This document shows positions 49,818-61,987 of a DNA stretch of 64,000 bases, piece after piece. This DNA is from Mimachlamys varia (taxonomy: Eukaryota > Mollusca > Bivalvia > Pectinida > Pectinidae). The notes below the pieces were generated by a model. It ran no database searches. It saw nothing but the letters and a program-made list of their open reading frames with translations, and was not told the DNA's origin. A program made the translations under genes and the position numbers. Where the stretch lies: NCBI GenBank assembly GCA_947623455.1, contig OX392534.1:7016001-7080000 (forward strand), written 5' to 3'. Position 1 is the stretch's first letter, and every line of letters starts with the position of its first letter.

Positions 49818-50022
49818 ATGGTGGCCGAGTGGTTACGGTGTCCCGACATTCTACCACTAGGCCTCCACTTCTGGGTTGTGAGTTGGAAACCCATGTGGAG
49901 CAGTTGCCAGGTACTGACCTTAGGTCAGTGGTTTTTCTCCGGGTAATACGGAACCTCCAAAACCTGGCATATCCTTAAATGACCCTGGCTGTTAATAGGA
50001 TGTAAAACAAAATAAACCAAAT
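49818..50022 (+). mobile_element. tRNA-derived SINE, plus strand
   Basis: Box A TGGCCGAGTGG (49822-49832) and box B AGTTGGAAACC (49881-49891, one base off GGTTCGANNCC at two positions) form a Leu/Ser-like tRNA head. The body includes GTTTTTCTCCGGGTAATACG (49931-49950), the same conserved core type seen in the SINE at 39728-39900. It then has CCTTAAATGACCCTGGCTGT, TAATAGGATGT and an A-rich tail AAACAAAATAAACCAAATAA. The 3' end closely matches a SINE I recall as widespread in bivalves, and RUDI or a relative is possible. It appears nearly full length but has point decay, for example ATACGG for ACTCCGG. Confidence 0.85.
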
Positions 50023-50518
50023 AATTTAACGATAAATATTTCATGTGGAAGATAAATTACCTTGACAACCCCCAAAGGAAAATTCTAAGAAATAAAACAA
50101 ATGGTGTCTCTCAAATACATAGTAATAAGCTAATGACCTAATTAGAATAAAAGAGATCTCACAGGGTTGTCTTTACCCTGTAAATACGGACAGACAACAG
50201 AATTTCCAGGAACTTTTGTAAAAGCTGAATTGCTCCAGGATGCCAGATAACCACTGGAACCAGTGACGATATGTGATATATCATATTGATAACCGTTTAG
50301 GCAGAACTACTGAATTACGATACATGTCAGCTGAGCGGCGAACATTACAATGGCGAGCTGTCATTGTTTTTCAACCGAGAGAATAACGGTTTCTCGAGAT
50401 CACTGAGCCCATCAGGGGAATGTTACATTTAATTTCATTGTGTGTCAGCCACGCCTGGTTGGTTTGGATTGTAGAAATTGTGCTGACATGCAATCGTGCA
50501 ACGGGAATGTATCAAGTC
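50023..50518. other. Unique sequence, nothing recognised
   Basis: No array, exon or transposon end is seen. The interval leads directly into the 18-bp minisatellite. Confidence 0.5.
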
Positions 50519-51966
50519 TCTCTCTGTTACCCATAGTATTTCTGTTACCCATAGTATTTCTGTTACCTATAGTATTTCTGTTACCCATAGTATCTCTGTT
50601 ACCCATAGTATCTCTGTTACACATACTATCTCTGTTACCCATAGTATCTCTGTTACCCATAGTATTTCTGTTACCCATAGTATCTCTGTTACCCATAGTA
50701 TCTCTGTTACCCATAGTATCTCTGTTACCCATAGTATCTCTGTTACCCATAGTATCTCTGTTACCCATAGTATCTCTGTTACCCATAGTATTTCTGTTAC
50801 CCACAGTATTTCTGTTACCCATAGTATCTCTGTTACCCATAGTCTTTCTGTTACCCATAGTATCTCTGTTACCCATAGTATTTCTGTATTTCTGTTACCC
50901 ATAGTATCTCTGTTACCCATAGTATTTCTGTATTTCTGTTACCCATAGTATCTCTGTTACCCATAGTCTTTCTGTTACCCATAGTATCTCTGTTACCCAT
51001 AGTATTTCTGTATTACTGTTACCCATAGTATCTCTGTTACCCATAGTATTTCTGTTACCCATAGTATCTCTGTTACCCATAGTATCTCTGTTACCCATAG
51101 TATTTCTGTTACCCATAGTATCTCTGTTACCCATAGTATTTCTGTTACCCATAGTATCTCTGTTACCCATAGTATCTCTGTTACCCATAGTATTTCTGTT
51201 ACCCATAGTATCTCTGTTACCCATAGTATCTCTGTTACCCATAGTATCTCTGTTACCCATAGTATTTCTGTTACCCATAGTATCTCTGTTACCCATAGTA
51301 TTTCTGTTACCCATAGTATCTCTGTTACCCATAGTATCTCTGTTACCCATAGTATTTCTGTTACCCATAGTATCTCTGTTACCCATAGTATTTCTGTTAC
51401 CCATAGTATTTCTGTTACCCATAGTATTTCTGTTACCCATAGTATCTCTGTTACCTATAGTATTTCTGTTACCCATAGTATCTCTGTTACCCATAGTATC
51501 TCTGTTACTCATAGTATCTCTGTTACCCATAGTATCTCTGTTACCCATAGTTCTTCTGTATTTATGTTACCCATAGTATTTCTGTTACCCATAGTATCTC
51601 TGTTACCTATAGTATTTCTGTTACCCATAGTATCTCTGTTACCCATAGTATCTCTGTTACCCATAGTATCTCTGTTACCCATAGTATCTCTGTTACCCAT
51701 AGTATCTATGTTACCCATAGTATTTCTGTTACCCATAGTATTTCTGTTACCCATAGTATCTCTGTTACCCATAGTATCTCTGTTACCCATAGTATCTCTG
51801 TTACCCATAGTATTTCTGTTACCCATACTATCTCTGTTACCCATAGTATCTCTGTTACCCATAGTATCTCTGTTACCCATAGTATCTCTGTTACCCATAG
51901 TATCTCTGTTACCCATAGTATCCCTGTTACCCATAGTATTTCTGTTACCCATAGTATCTCTGTTAG
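50519..51966. repeat. Minisatellite, 18-bp unit, about 80 copies
   Basis: The unit is CTGTTACCCATAGTATCT. The base after TAT is either C or T, giving two unit types mixed irregularly along the array. Rarer variants include GTCTTTCTG (50841, 50965), ACACATACTA (about 50621), ACCTATAG and ACCCACAG. An 8-base insertion TATTTCTG breaks phase near 50880 and 50927, with variants near 51003 and 51556. The block around 50841 recurs 124 bases later around 50965. Because 18 is a multiple of three, four frames stay open (LLPIVS, VTHSIS, MGNRDT and ILWVTE repeats), so no one frame looks selected. Confidence 0.95.
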
Positions 51967-54900
51967 CTTGGCAAAAGCTGCATTAGTTTGTACAGAAAAA
52001 ATCCAACAAGATGTTCTGTGGACAAACATGGAACATTACTTAAAAACATTGATTTTGAAATATAGACTTCTTTTATAAATGGAGAATGAATATATTTCCT
52101 GTTTTTTCATATCATCTATACTCCTATATAAACCACTATTTTAATTTATTTTAAACTGAACATGACCAGGACTGTAAACTGTAATTACGCTGTCCTTTCA
52201 CTAATTTTAAGGGTCAGATTTGTTCAGAGATCCTGGCATCCATGACTGAGGTATGTTGAGAATTCCACAGACGTTGACAACGAGACGCTACACAAGTCAC
52301 TGTGGGTTTCTGGTTTGACCATTTTCACTCCAACATATTCTCAAAGGAATTCAAAGAGCATGTGATACAAAAATTGGTAAAATTTTCGATGTCCATTCGG
52401 TTTTGTAAAACACATGTAACAATAGAAAAGGCGGAATTTTTCCATTCTTGTTTTATTATTCATACTGCTGACGATAGCTTTGATGTAACGACGTTTCTTT
52501 TTCAAGTTACACAATTCTAATTATTGTCTCAACAATATTGGCTCATTGGGGATTCATCAAATGGGGCATTTCGCATAATTCAAATCTCATTGGGGCAGAC
52601 AACAATGTGAAATTTGGACTCGTGCCTGTGTTGTCCAACATATGGCAAAATATTGGAATTCAAATTTGTCCCAAAAGTTTGATTAAAACACCTTTCATTT
52701 GTTTAGAGATAGAATTTGCCAATCAAATATCATTTTGATAGGAAATAGATTCGAATTGTTGTCTGCCACCAAATCAGAATGCATTATGATTGTCACACAA
52801 CTTCATTAGTAATTTTTCTAATTATCACAAATTTCAATTAACACAACAATTATGTTACTCTGAGCTAACAAATCCTGAGTTTAAGATCTAAATGCTATTT
52901 TTGTTTGGAAGGTTCATACCATTCAGCATGAAATAAAAATATCAATCCATATATTTATATGCCTATGTATGAATTATGAATTTGTTCCCTTTTTAATGTC
53001 ACACTTGGTGGTTAAAATCTTTTGTAAGATGAACAAATCATTTAATCATATCTTCATGAGTTTAATCAGACTTTCAACAATGAGGTCCAATAAAGCAGCT
53101 TAAATCAGATTTATTTAAAATAAATTTTGATCAAAAGACTTAATTGTCTATAAAAACTACCACAATGGATAATATAAACCTGTGATCTAGTGCTAATACT
53201 GACAAAAAATTCAAAGATTTCTATCTTTTTATTTTAATTCTAAAGCTTTTCCCTAACTAATGCATACCGGGATTAATTACCATATGTTTTTGCCATTACT
53301 CATTCAAGAATGCTGGGTAAATGGGAGTCACGGAATACTTTTATTAATTAAAAGATAACCTTCCATCACTCCGTCTTGCGTATCATGCCGTGTCTGTGAT
53401 TCAACATAGCGGCCTGTTACTGTTTTAGCAGACTGAATAAAGAGTACCACTATATAGTGAGCATTAGCCTAATGATTGAGTATAATCATTCGTGATCAAG
53501 CTTCTGTGGGAACATGATCGAAAAATTAACCATCACTGCTCCATTGCCCTTGAATAATATCTTAATCTGCATGCATGTACGACTTGCGTAAATTTAGATC
53601 TGAATTCTAAAAGTATTTATTACATCACTTACACGATCACACTAACTCTCTATTAACCTCAGAATTCATGTTCACTTTGACCTCTGACCTTGGATAAATT
53701 CTGAATCTGATGGATGCTTTGTATTCTAATAAGTAGTGACCTTCACCTCGACCTATAAGAAAGCTGAACCATCCTAACTTCATTGACAGGATAAAATTCT
53801 ATGTACAATAGGGTTCTGAAAAGGTTGAATACGGTATTCAAGTATTGAGTTCAATAAGGAGAAAAATATCCATTTCTTAAATGAAAAATCTTCATGCCTA
53901 TTTTGATTTTTTTTTGTATCAAATTAAATTTGTGAAGATATCAAGACAATTACCATGACTTGATTAATTTAGTACATTGGATGTATCTGGGATTTATACC
54001 TAGTAAAATTTGGAGAGAAATTGTTTAATGCAATATTCATTAGCTAGCTTTGATCTTCCCAAAATAAAAAATCAGCATGAAGACCACAACACCAGAAAAA
54101 CAGCCTGTAAGTCTGGAATCTGGCTAAGATTTTCAGCGTTTCCAGTATCACGGCTCCAACCTGCAGTAAAAGTGCTGTGGACCTGTTGTTCCTGACTGCT
54201 TCACCGTAAGAGCGTAATAAATGGAGTCATTCGTTTCACTGTACGCCCAAATTAACTAAACACATGAGGGCACCTGTTTCTACAGTAAACTGCGTTCCTG
54301 GACTTCACCAGCCGCACCATCTATTCCAAGGTGACCGTGTCAACTTGTAGCAACACTGCCATTAATAAATGTCCTGTTTTTGTCGAAGCTGTTGTTGGGT
54401 AATCCATTCTCGGCACCATTTGATTGCTAAGACCTTACACGTTTTACTTATCCCCTATTTCTTTGTCGATCGTTAATTACCCAAGTCTATCTGAAGAAAA
54501 GAAACTAAATGGGAAATCGCAAAAGCCCAAACCCAGAGTAATCCCTACTTCCTATTTTCGCAATCTGTGACGGTTCGTCGCAATACATTCGTAGATTAAG
54601 CCTGACCCTGCATCTTGATCTTGGTATAGTCAAGAGAGTAACAACGAAATATTGACTGCATTAATTTCCATAAGAACTAGTGGGACAAACCTGACCTTCA
54701 GACAGACAGGGATATTGGTTTAAGTAGGGGCTACACTATTCAGCTGATTTACGCTCTGAACTCGACATCCAAGATGGCTAATGTCATAATTGGATGAGTC
54801 CCTTGAATCCTCCATCTATATGCAAACCAAGAAATATTTGCTATTTTCGGGTAGAGCTCTAGTCCCTAATCTCGTGTTTATATGCATGACAGTGACAAAT

Positions 54901-57900
54901 CGTGACCAACCTAAGGGGACTTGATAATTCTCCTACCGTCCTTGATGGCTTCACTGTGAAGTTCCATGGCGGATTTTGCAGAAATTGGCAATTTCTGATG
55001 GCTGAATATTATTTTTCATTGGAATGAACAATGCAACAAATAAGTCATTTTTATTATCAGATACATACTGAAACCTTTCTAATCCAGCACATGAGTATTC
55101 CGATATCCTGTCATAATGATATAAAGAACATTAACAAAGACGTTGTCCTTAGCAAGGTCAATTCCATCTCCATTTGTACCATGTTTGGTGTACATGTAAT
55201 AGAGAGTTATTCAATCATTTAAGAATTTCCCCTTCCATTCTCCCTAATGGGGCCCCCTCATCTGCCCTTAGAGTCACATCCCTTAGTTAGGTTTCCTTCG
55301 GTTCTGAAATGGTTTATTTATATACAGAATCATTTCTTTACTTGATATAAAAAAAATTCAAATGTTAAAATTTCATTTAAGACTAATCATGCTCAAACAC
55401 ATACAATGTAGTTAAGAATGAAAAATGTTGAGTTTTCTATAGATGTTATTAACGTCAATAATTGTTTAAAAATGCACTTTATTTATATGATGGATTTCAC
55501 TGCGACATTTTTATAAAAAGTTCATACACATTTACACAATTATGATGTCAAGATTGGCTGTCAACACGTCGTCAGTTTCACCCTCTAACTGTTGGAATGA
55601 ATTTCAAATTTAAACAAAAGTGCAATGTTCAGCCACTTAAATATCTATTCACAACATCAGGGGTCTAATCCGTAGAAAAACACGATGACATCAAAATAAT
55701 GACAAATAAGTATTTAAGAGGCGTCCGACCATACGTTCTTCTGCAATTATGAAATTATCGCTGTTCATTCATTCGTACCCTGATTTCCTGCCAGAAAATT
55801 TCTTTTTTCCACCACCAGACGGTTGATTTGGCTTAGACGCCATTACAATAGCCCGCGGACTCTACACTTCCGTCAATTATGTAATCAAACGTCATACCAC
55901 AGACAATGAGATCAATTTCAGAGCGGTTACCTGTCTCTACCACTACCTTGTATAGCTTGGTATGTCTAACCCACCAGTTCTATCTACGTCATTTCTCCTG
56001 CCTCTAATGCCTATCAAATATACTTGGCTTATATCACACTTTCTATAACAAACAACTTTATGTAAACAGAGCCTTACAAAATATTAAAATTATATGCATA
56101 CAATTATAACCTTATCTTATTCTTTTACAAAGCATTTGTTTGTATAATAAAACCTAAACAAGTCTGTCAAATCCCTTACACTAAAGTTAATTTTCACAAC
56201 TTGTGGATAATAAAAATATTAAGAATACCGGTAGCTATACACATTAACATGTATTTTTGCATTTAGATTGAACATAATGTGATTAACAAAACACCACTGA
56301 ATAAAGCACAATGAGCATTGACAAAAGGACAAGGTCGTGTGAGTATTTCAGCCAATGGTAGAGAGCTTAAGGACTGCCACAGGGTGGTCCATCAAACCTT
56401 GCCCTCTTTGTCTGCAAGGGATCACATAATTTACTATTAAAAATAAAATTTTCTTTGGTTGAGTAATATTTATTAATTTTAAGAGTTATATTTGCTAAAC
56501 TATTTTAATGAAATAAGATTTGAAATGAAGTAGAATGCTAAAATGCTTGTTACTGTATGTGGAAAGAGAATATTCTATATTCTGATTAGCGATATAGTTC
56601 AGGCCATTTCTATAATATGCGTCTCATTTTAAACTCCTCCAAAAAATAAAACATCACGTATAAGATATATCCAAATGTCATACAGGCATGCCTCCAGCCC
56701 TACATCAATCTTTTATATAGATTACTAATTATCTCCCCTTGTCACCTCTTGTGCTCGGACAACGGAAATGTAGAAGCTTTGTTGCTCCATTTGGCCAAGT
56801 ACATGCGAGTAACAAGCGGTCGTAATTATCAGTTATTTGCCCATACATAAAGCGTGTAAAATATGTAATGTGCCTGATAGATACCATCCATGTCGTTATA
56901 CAGACAGCAGGGCGAAGAAAACACGGTAACTAAGGCATCCATTGTCAACTCCACTACAAACAGGTGCTGGCTCGTGGACCGTGTCATCTAACACTGTAAT
57001 TACAGACCATAATACTAAATGAATAATGACAAAGTCTTCCTTAGAACATTACAAATGGGTTGTTAACACAGAACACCCAGCACAAGTCTTCTTAAGTACC
57101 CTTTCTACCAAACCTTGTTCAACAGAGTGGAAGTAAGAGTCTTAACAGGTTGATATTTCAGTTCTGATATCTAAATATCTTGACACTCATTTCTTTAAAT
57201 ATTTCAGAAGTGTGATGTTTTAGTTCTGATGGTTGAGTAGTACTAGGAACCTCTTAGTTTGATTTCTGTCAGGAAAAGAAATCCTCATTTGTGGATGAAA
57301 TAGCAGCTTTAAAAGTCAAGTTTAACTGATTCAGTGTGAAAATGATTCAGGCCCAACAATGAGGTCAGAACTGATGTGATGTCATAATGATGTCATATCA
57401 TGACCCTTTGAAATAAAATTAACAGTTGCATTTTATCTCCAAATATATCAAAAGACTTGTCTAGTTTTCTCCCACAGCTAATTGCTTTGTATGTAATTCA
57501 AATCACGATACTAAAACAAATTCTATGCTATCGTTTTATTTCTTCTATGGAGGTCTATAAAAAAAATTGAACTGCGTGAAAACAAAATTCCGTTTGAAAC
57601 CGCTCAATTTTCATTTCTCTAATGGAGGCTTAGCATAAAGTATTGTTAGTGTATGACTGTCAGTATCGGTTAACAAATCAAGCTCGCGACAGCAGTCCGT
57701 ACAGATAGTGTCAGTACGACGTGTAATTCTAATCATGTAAACGTTTTACCAAGCATGGAAATATATACGTTTTAGTGCCACAGTCATAACCCACAAGGTT
57801 ACCCAGGCTTTCCACCACTTCAACAAAAACAGCAGGTGGAACCGTAAAAATGACGATATTTATCTTTTTGTAGTTTATTGCGAAACAAATGATATTGATC

Positions 57901-59547
57901 AACGGCATAATGGTTACAAGCACTTATGGGAATAAGACTTAACGCACGTTTTTATTTCTAATATATCTACCGACTTTAAAAGTGTTCACACCTTTTGATA
58001 ATTTACCACACAAAAACACATTCACGATCATGTCAAGCATACAAAAAGAAACAATTGTCTTACCAGAAATTAAACCAAAAATATTGTCTAAATGTGGCTG
58101 TATTTGTAAGCTAGTGGAGTAGACTTATTAAGTTTTATAAATTCAAGTCGGCCAAAGAGCTGAAAACGATCTACCCAATTAGAAACTCATTAAAATAACC
58201 ATTACTGAAATATAAATTGTATCTAAATTTAGAAAATTGCCTAAGAAATGTAAAAGAGTGAACAGAAAAAGAAAAAAGGATTAAAAATTTCACATCTTTG
58301 TCAAAAAATAAACGATGATTTGTTTTAGCAACATCTGGTGCAAGTGATCAGCTAGTTTATGTAACAGACGAATGCTCCCTTTTGATCCTGACAGTGCGCT
58401 CAAACTAACCGAGATGCAAAACTAACAAAAAATCAAATGAACAGCTGCCGTGTGAGAAATTCGAGTTACAGTTTTCCTCAATGACAGATGGTTTAATTTC
58501 ATTTGATTGAAACATGTCACAATTGTTAAATATATCGGCTAGACAAGTGTGGCTGTTGTTGGTGAAATCAAATCTTTTTACGCCATACGCCATCAAATTC
58601 TCACTGAAGTGAAAACTTTTACTCTGGCTGTGCTTTGAACATTGTTTATTTAAAAGGTCAACTTGAAAAGAAACGTTGTGATAACCATTTTACGATTACC
58701 AGGAAATGCACCCTTCCCCCACCACCATCAAAAACTGCTAAAAATCAGTAATATTAATTTTCCTATGCTGTACCATAGTCTCAATATGAACTTTTAAGCT
58801 GATAATGTTCAAAGAAAAGATAATTGTACAGGCTATGTATTCAAAACTTTACGATCGAGAATTTAAATCCTATTTCAATAATGTAACAGAAACATATTGT
58901 ACACCAGCACAGTTCAATAGGTACGTGTGTATAGTTGAATTAAGCACAAGCCAAGATCACAACGGCGTGTTGCTTTTAAAATTTAACTCAAGAAATTTTA
59001 GGGAAAGAAAGCATGAACACGTTCTCATGTTATATGGTATAAACAGAAGAAATATTTTAGTTGATAACTTATAGAACTAATTTGACAATATTTGTGTAAA
59101 TTTTAGTGTATTGCTTGGAGCTGATCACTTGACAGTGGAGGTAACCTAGTGATTATAAGTGTGATGAGCTGTACAATACTTCTGTCAAACAGCATTAGCC
59201 AAGAAACATTGTACCTTCAGGGGACAGGGGCTGCCACAGATTAAGTAAATGACATAATTTAGTAATTCCTATCTGTCGTCGGATCTCTCGTCCTCCTTCT
59301 TCTCACATCAGGTGTCAGGGAGGACCATCTGTGCCTGAGAAACTGTTATCCAGGGATAATTACGATGAAAATGTCTTGATCTGCCCCTGTGGGATCCTAA
59401 GGATTTACATCATCCGGCTCCGCACCAAACAAAGTTTTGTAACACTGAAGAACAGGTTAGCTACGAACCTCAAGGGAATACATCGATATTAAAAACTGTG
59501 ACATTAAAACGAAAACCCTTCAAATGGTGAGATAATGGGCAATACAC
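51967..59547. other. Long unique AT-rich stretch, no gene recognised
   Basis: Open frames stay below about 90 codons. The 89-codon plus frame at 58805-59074 is the longest and is not recognised. TGACC-type half-sites cluster at 53680-53760. A TTATCTCCC motif is at 56729. TGTAATTACA, a palindromic homeodomain-type site, is at about 56995. No tandem arrays or element ends are seen. Confidence 0.5.
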
Positions 59548-60073
59548 GAGACAGGAAGAGAGGGGAATATCATAAAACATAAATAAAGGACAGACAGAGG
59601 AAGGAAAATAGCAAAATACATATACAGCGGACAGACAGACGAAGGAAAATTATATCATAAAACATAAATAAAGGACAGACAGAGGAAGGAAAATAGAAAA
59701 ATACATATACAGCGGACACACAGACGAAGGAAAATATATCATAAAACATAAATAAAGGACAGACAGAGGAAGGAATATAGCAAAATACATATACAGCGGA
59801 CAGACAGACGAAGGAAAATATATCATAAAACATAAATAAGAGACAGAGGAAGGGATTGTAGCATAAAACATATACATCGGATAGGCAGAGGAAGGGAAAT
59901 ATCATAATACATAGATAAGGGACAGAGGAAGGGGTCATAGCATAAAACATATACATCAGATAGACAGAAGAAGGGAAATATCATAATACATAGATAAGGG
60001 ACAGAGGAAGGGGGTCATAGCATTAAACATATACAGCGGACAAAGGAAGGAAAATATCATAACACATATACAG
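59548..60073. repeat. Dimeric minisatellite, about 84-bp period, about 6 copies
   Basis: Two related half-units alternate. One is AAATAAAGGACAGACAGAGG plus AAGGAAAATAG. The other is CATATACAGCGGACAGACAG plus ACGAAGGAAAATATATCATA. Dimer starts at 59581, 59666 and 59750 give a period of 84-85. Copies right of 59830 are shortened and diverged (GGGACAGAGGAAGGG). The open minus-strand frames over this stretch are repeat by-products. Confidence 0.9.
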
Positions 60074-60089
60074 GAAATAGATGGAGAGA

Positions 60090-60409
60090 TGACCTCTTTT
60101 ACATTTGACCTTAAATTTCCAAAAAAATAACCCCACAAGTAACCAATACATTTGACCTTTATAGACAAGTGACCTTATATACATAACTGACCTCAAACAG
60201 ACAATCAAGTATTCCATTCATTCATACGACCTCTCAGCTAACAGACCTATTTTTACAGATGAACTTAACATATAAGTGACATAGATAAATTTGAACTTAT
60301 TATACACAACCAACATATATAAATTGGAAGTTTATAGACAAGTGACCTTTATATAAAGATGACCTCTACAGATACGTGACCTATATACATGTTTAAAACC
60401 AAGTGACCT
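60090..60409. repeat. Cluster of nine same-strand TGACCT half-sites, decayed repeat
   Basis: TGACCT occurs at 60090, 60106, 60153, 60170, 60188, 60343, 60360, 60377 and 60404, all on the plus strand. The context AGACAAGTGACCTTTATAT recurs, which points to a decayed tandem repeat of about 17-20 bp. The hexamer is the complement of AGGTCA, the nuclear-receptor half-site. Whether any receptor binds here is unknown. Confidence 0.6.
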
Positions 60410-61804
60410 ATTTATTCGTGTAACATGACTGTAGACATGCAATTTAGACAATGCTTTTAGTAATACAGACTAAGTTACATTCCTTATGGAATACATGGGC
60501 TGGAAACCATAAATGATCTATTTCTTAAATCCCTATAAAACTTCCATAAACTCCTCATTTCCTGTTAGAAATTCAGAAGACAAAATCTCAAGGGTACAAA
60601 CCTATACAAAAGTTAGAATATAGCTTTATCATATTCATTTTTTTAGGAGTCCCTTGGTATCTTAAAAGAAAATGATGATCTTCATCTGAAACCAAGATAT
60701 TAAGCAGAAACATGTATACCACAGAGGCCATATATCACTAGTTCTTTCCTTCCTCATCCAGTGTGTATAAAAAAAACATAAGTGTGGGGTTGTCATAGCG
60801 ATCAAGGTCACTTCCTGTTTAAGGAAGACAAGGTGAATGCATCACAACCTGAACCTGTCTTTTTCCAGGATATATTGTCAAAAAGGATCTCAACTAACTT
60901 CTGCTGAATTAGCGTAGACATTTACTGCTGATTGGTAGCACTGGCAATGTTTTTACGTTACCTATAGCCTAATCAACAACCCGAATCTAGTCCCCGGGGC
61001 GTTCACCAAGTGAGTTACAATACTCGCATTACCTTAGCAGTCCTAATAACCACCCAGGGGAAACGACAAACTGGTCAAAATGGCCATCCACACCAATACC
61101 TGATGGAAACGTACATCATGCCTGTCTGTAATTGGCATGTAGATAGTAGCCGTGACTTATATCACTGGGGCCCAACATTATGCCAGCCATCGTAGCGGCT
61201 GGAAGGCCACATGCAGGCGATCACTGTAGATAATTATAGTAATTCACTATAGACAGCCCTCTATTTCCCTTGAAATGAAAAATCTGATTCAATTCACGGT
61301 TAGACTAGATTGAAAATCCATTCAAATTATTGCTGAATACAATAATCTTGTTGCAGCAAAATGTCCCAATATTTACAATTTTGCGGAGAAAAAAAACAAT
61401 CCTCCTTCCATTTTTTTAAGTCATTGTTATCCGCCACATAAATAAGTTCAGGTTTGTTTTTATATGTTCCTGTCACTGGGAGGTTTGGAAGTGTCGCTTC
61501 AATCACAGTTAAGACTATTGATTTCTGGGGAGAACAAGTGGATGATGGTGGATCATCAGAGACAGGAAATTTTACAACTGTAATTACGATGGTGGTCAGA
61601 GAAATATAAATAATTTACACCTCAGACACTGGCAATGGGTCTGACCTTCATACAATATCTGACACGGCTTGCTTTCAAATTATTGTGTCTGTAACAGTCT
61701 GAAATACTGGTGGTACATTATGCCGATAACACAGGTCCTTGTCATTTTTTTAATCTACAATAAAAGTCTCCATCAACACAGTTTTTTTCAAAGGTTCAAA
61801 ATTA
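60410..61804. other. Unique sequence, no gene recognised
   Basis: The stretch 60970-61230 is GC-richer and of balanced composition, ending in CCAGCC..GGCTGG at 61182-61202. It could be a conserved non-coding element. No gene is seen. Confidence 0.45.
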
Positions 61805-61916
61805 ATTAATATGCTAATTTTGTACTTGGTATATGTAAATTATTCCAAAAGTTAAAAAAAATTCATTAATATGCTAAATAATGACCTTAATTTTGTACTT
61901 GGTATATGTAAATTAT
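61805..61916. repeat. Imperfect direct repeat, about 40 bp
   Basis: ATTAATATGCTAA and ATTTTGTACTTGGTATATGT followed by AAATTAT occur twice. The second copy carries an insertion of about 13 bases. Confidence 0.75.
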
Positions 61917-61933
61917 ACAAAGTCATAATTGTC

Positions 61934-61987
61934 TTGCTAGTCTTGGCCGATTAGGAAGTCTGGAACTGCGAGTTCGAGCCCTAGCAA
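61934..61987 (+). other. tRNA-like remnant (shortened)
   Basis: TTGCTAG (61934-61940) and CTAGCAA (61981-61987) are exact complements at acceptor-stem positions. Between them lie TTGGCCGATTAGG, resembling box A and a D-arm, and GAGTTCGAGCC, resembling box B. Only 54 nt separate the outer ends, so an anticodon arm is missing and this is not a working tRNA gene. A decayed tRNA-derived SINE head or a deleted tRNA pseudogene fits best. Confidence 0.4.

Noticed and set aside
49818..49895. Functional tRNA-Leu/Ser gene
   Set aside because: Box B is degenerate, no proper acceptor stem closes the head, and a SINE body with an A-rich tail follows.
50440..52029. Multiple long open frames on both strands of the 18-bp array
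   Set aside because: Four frames are open at once owing to the 18-bp period, with no start context and no flanking coding sequence.
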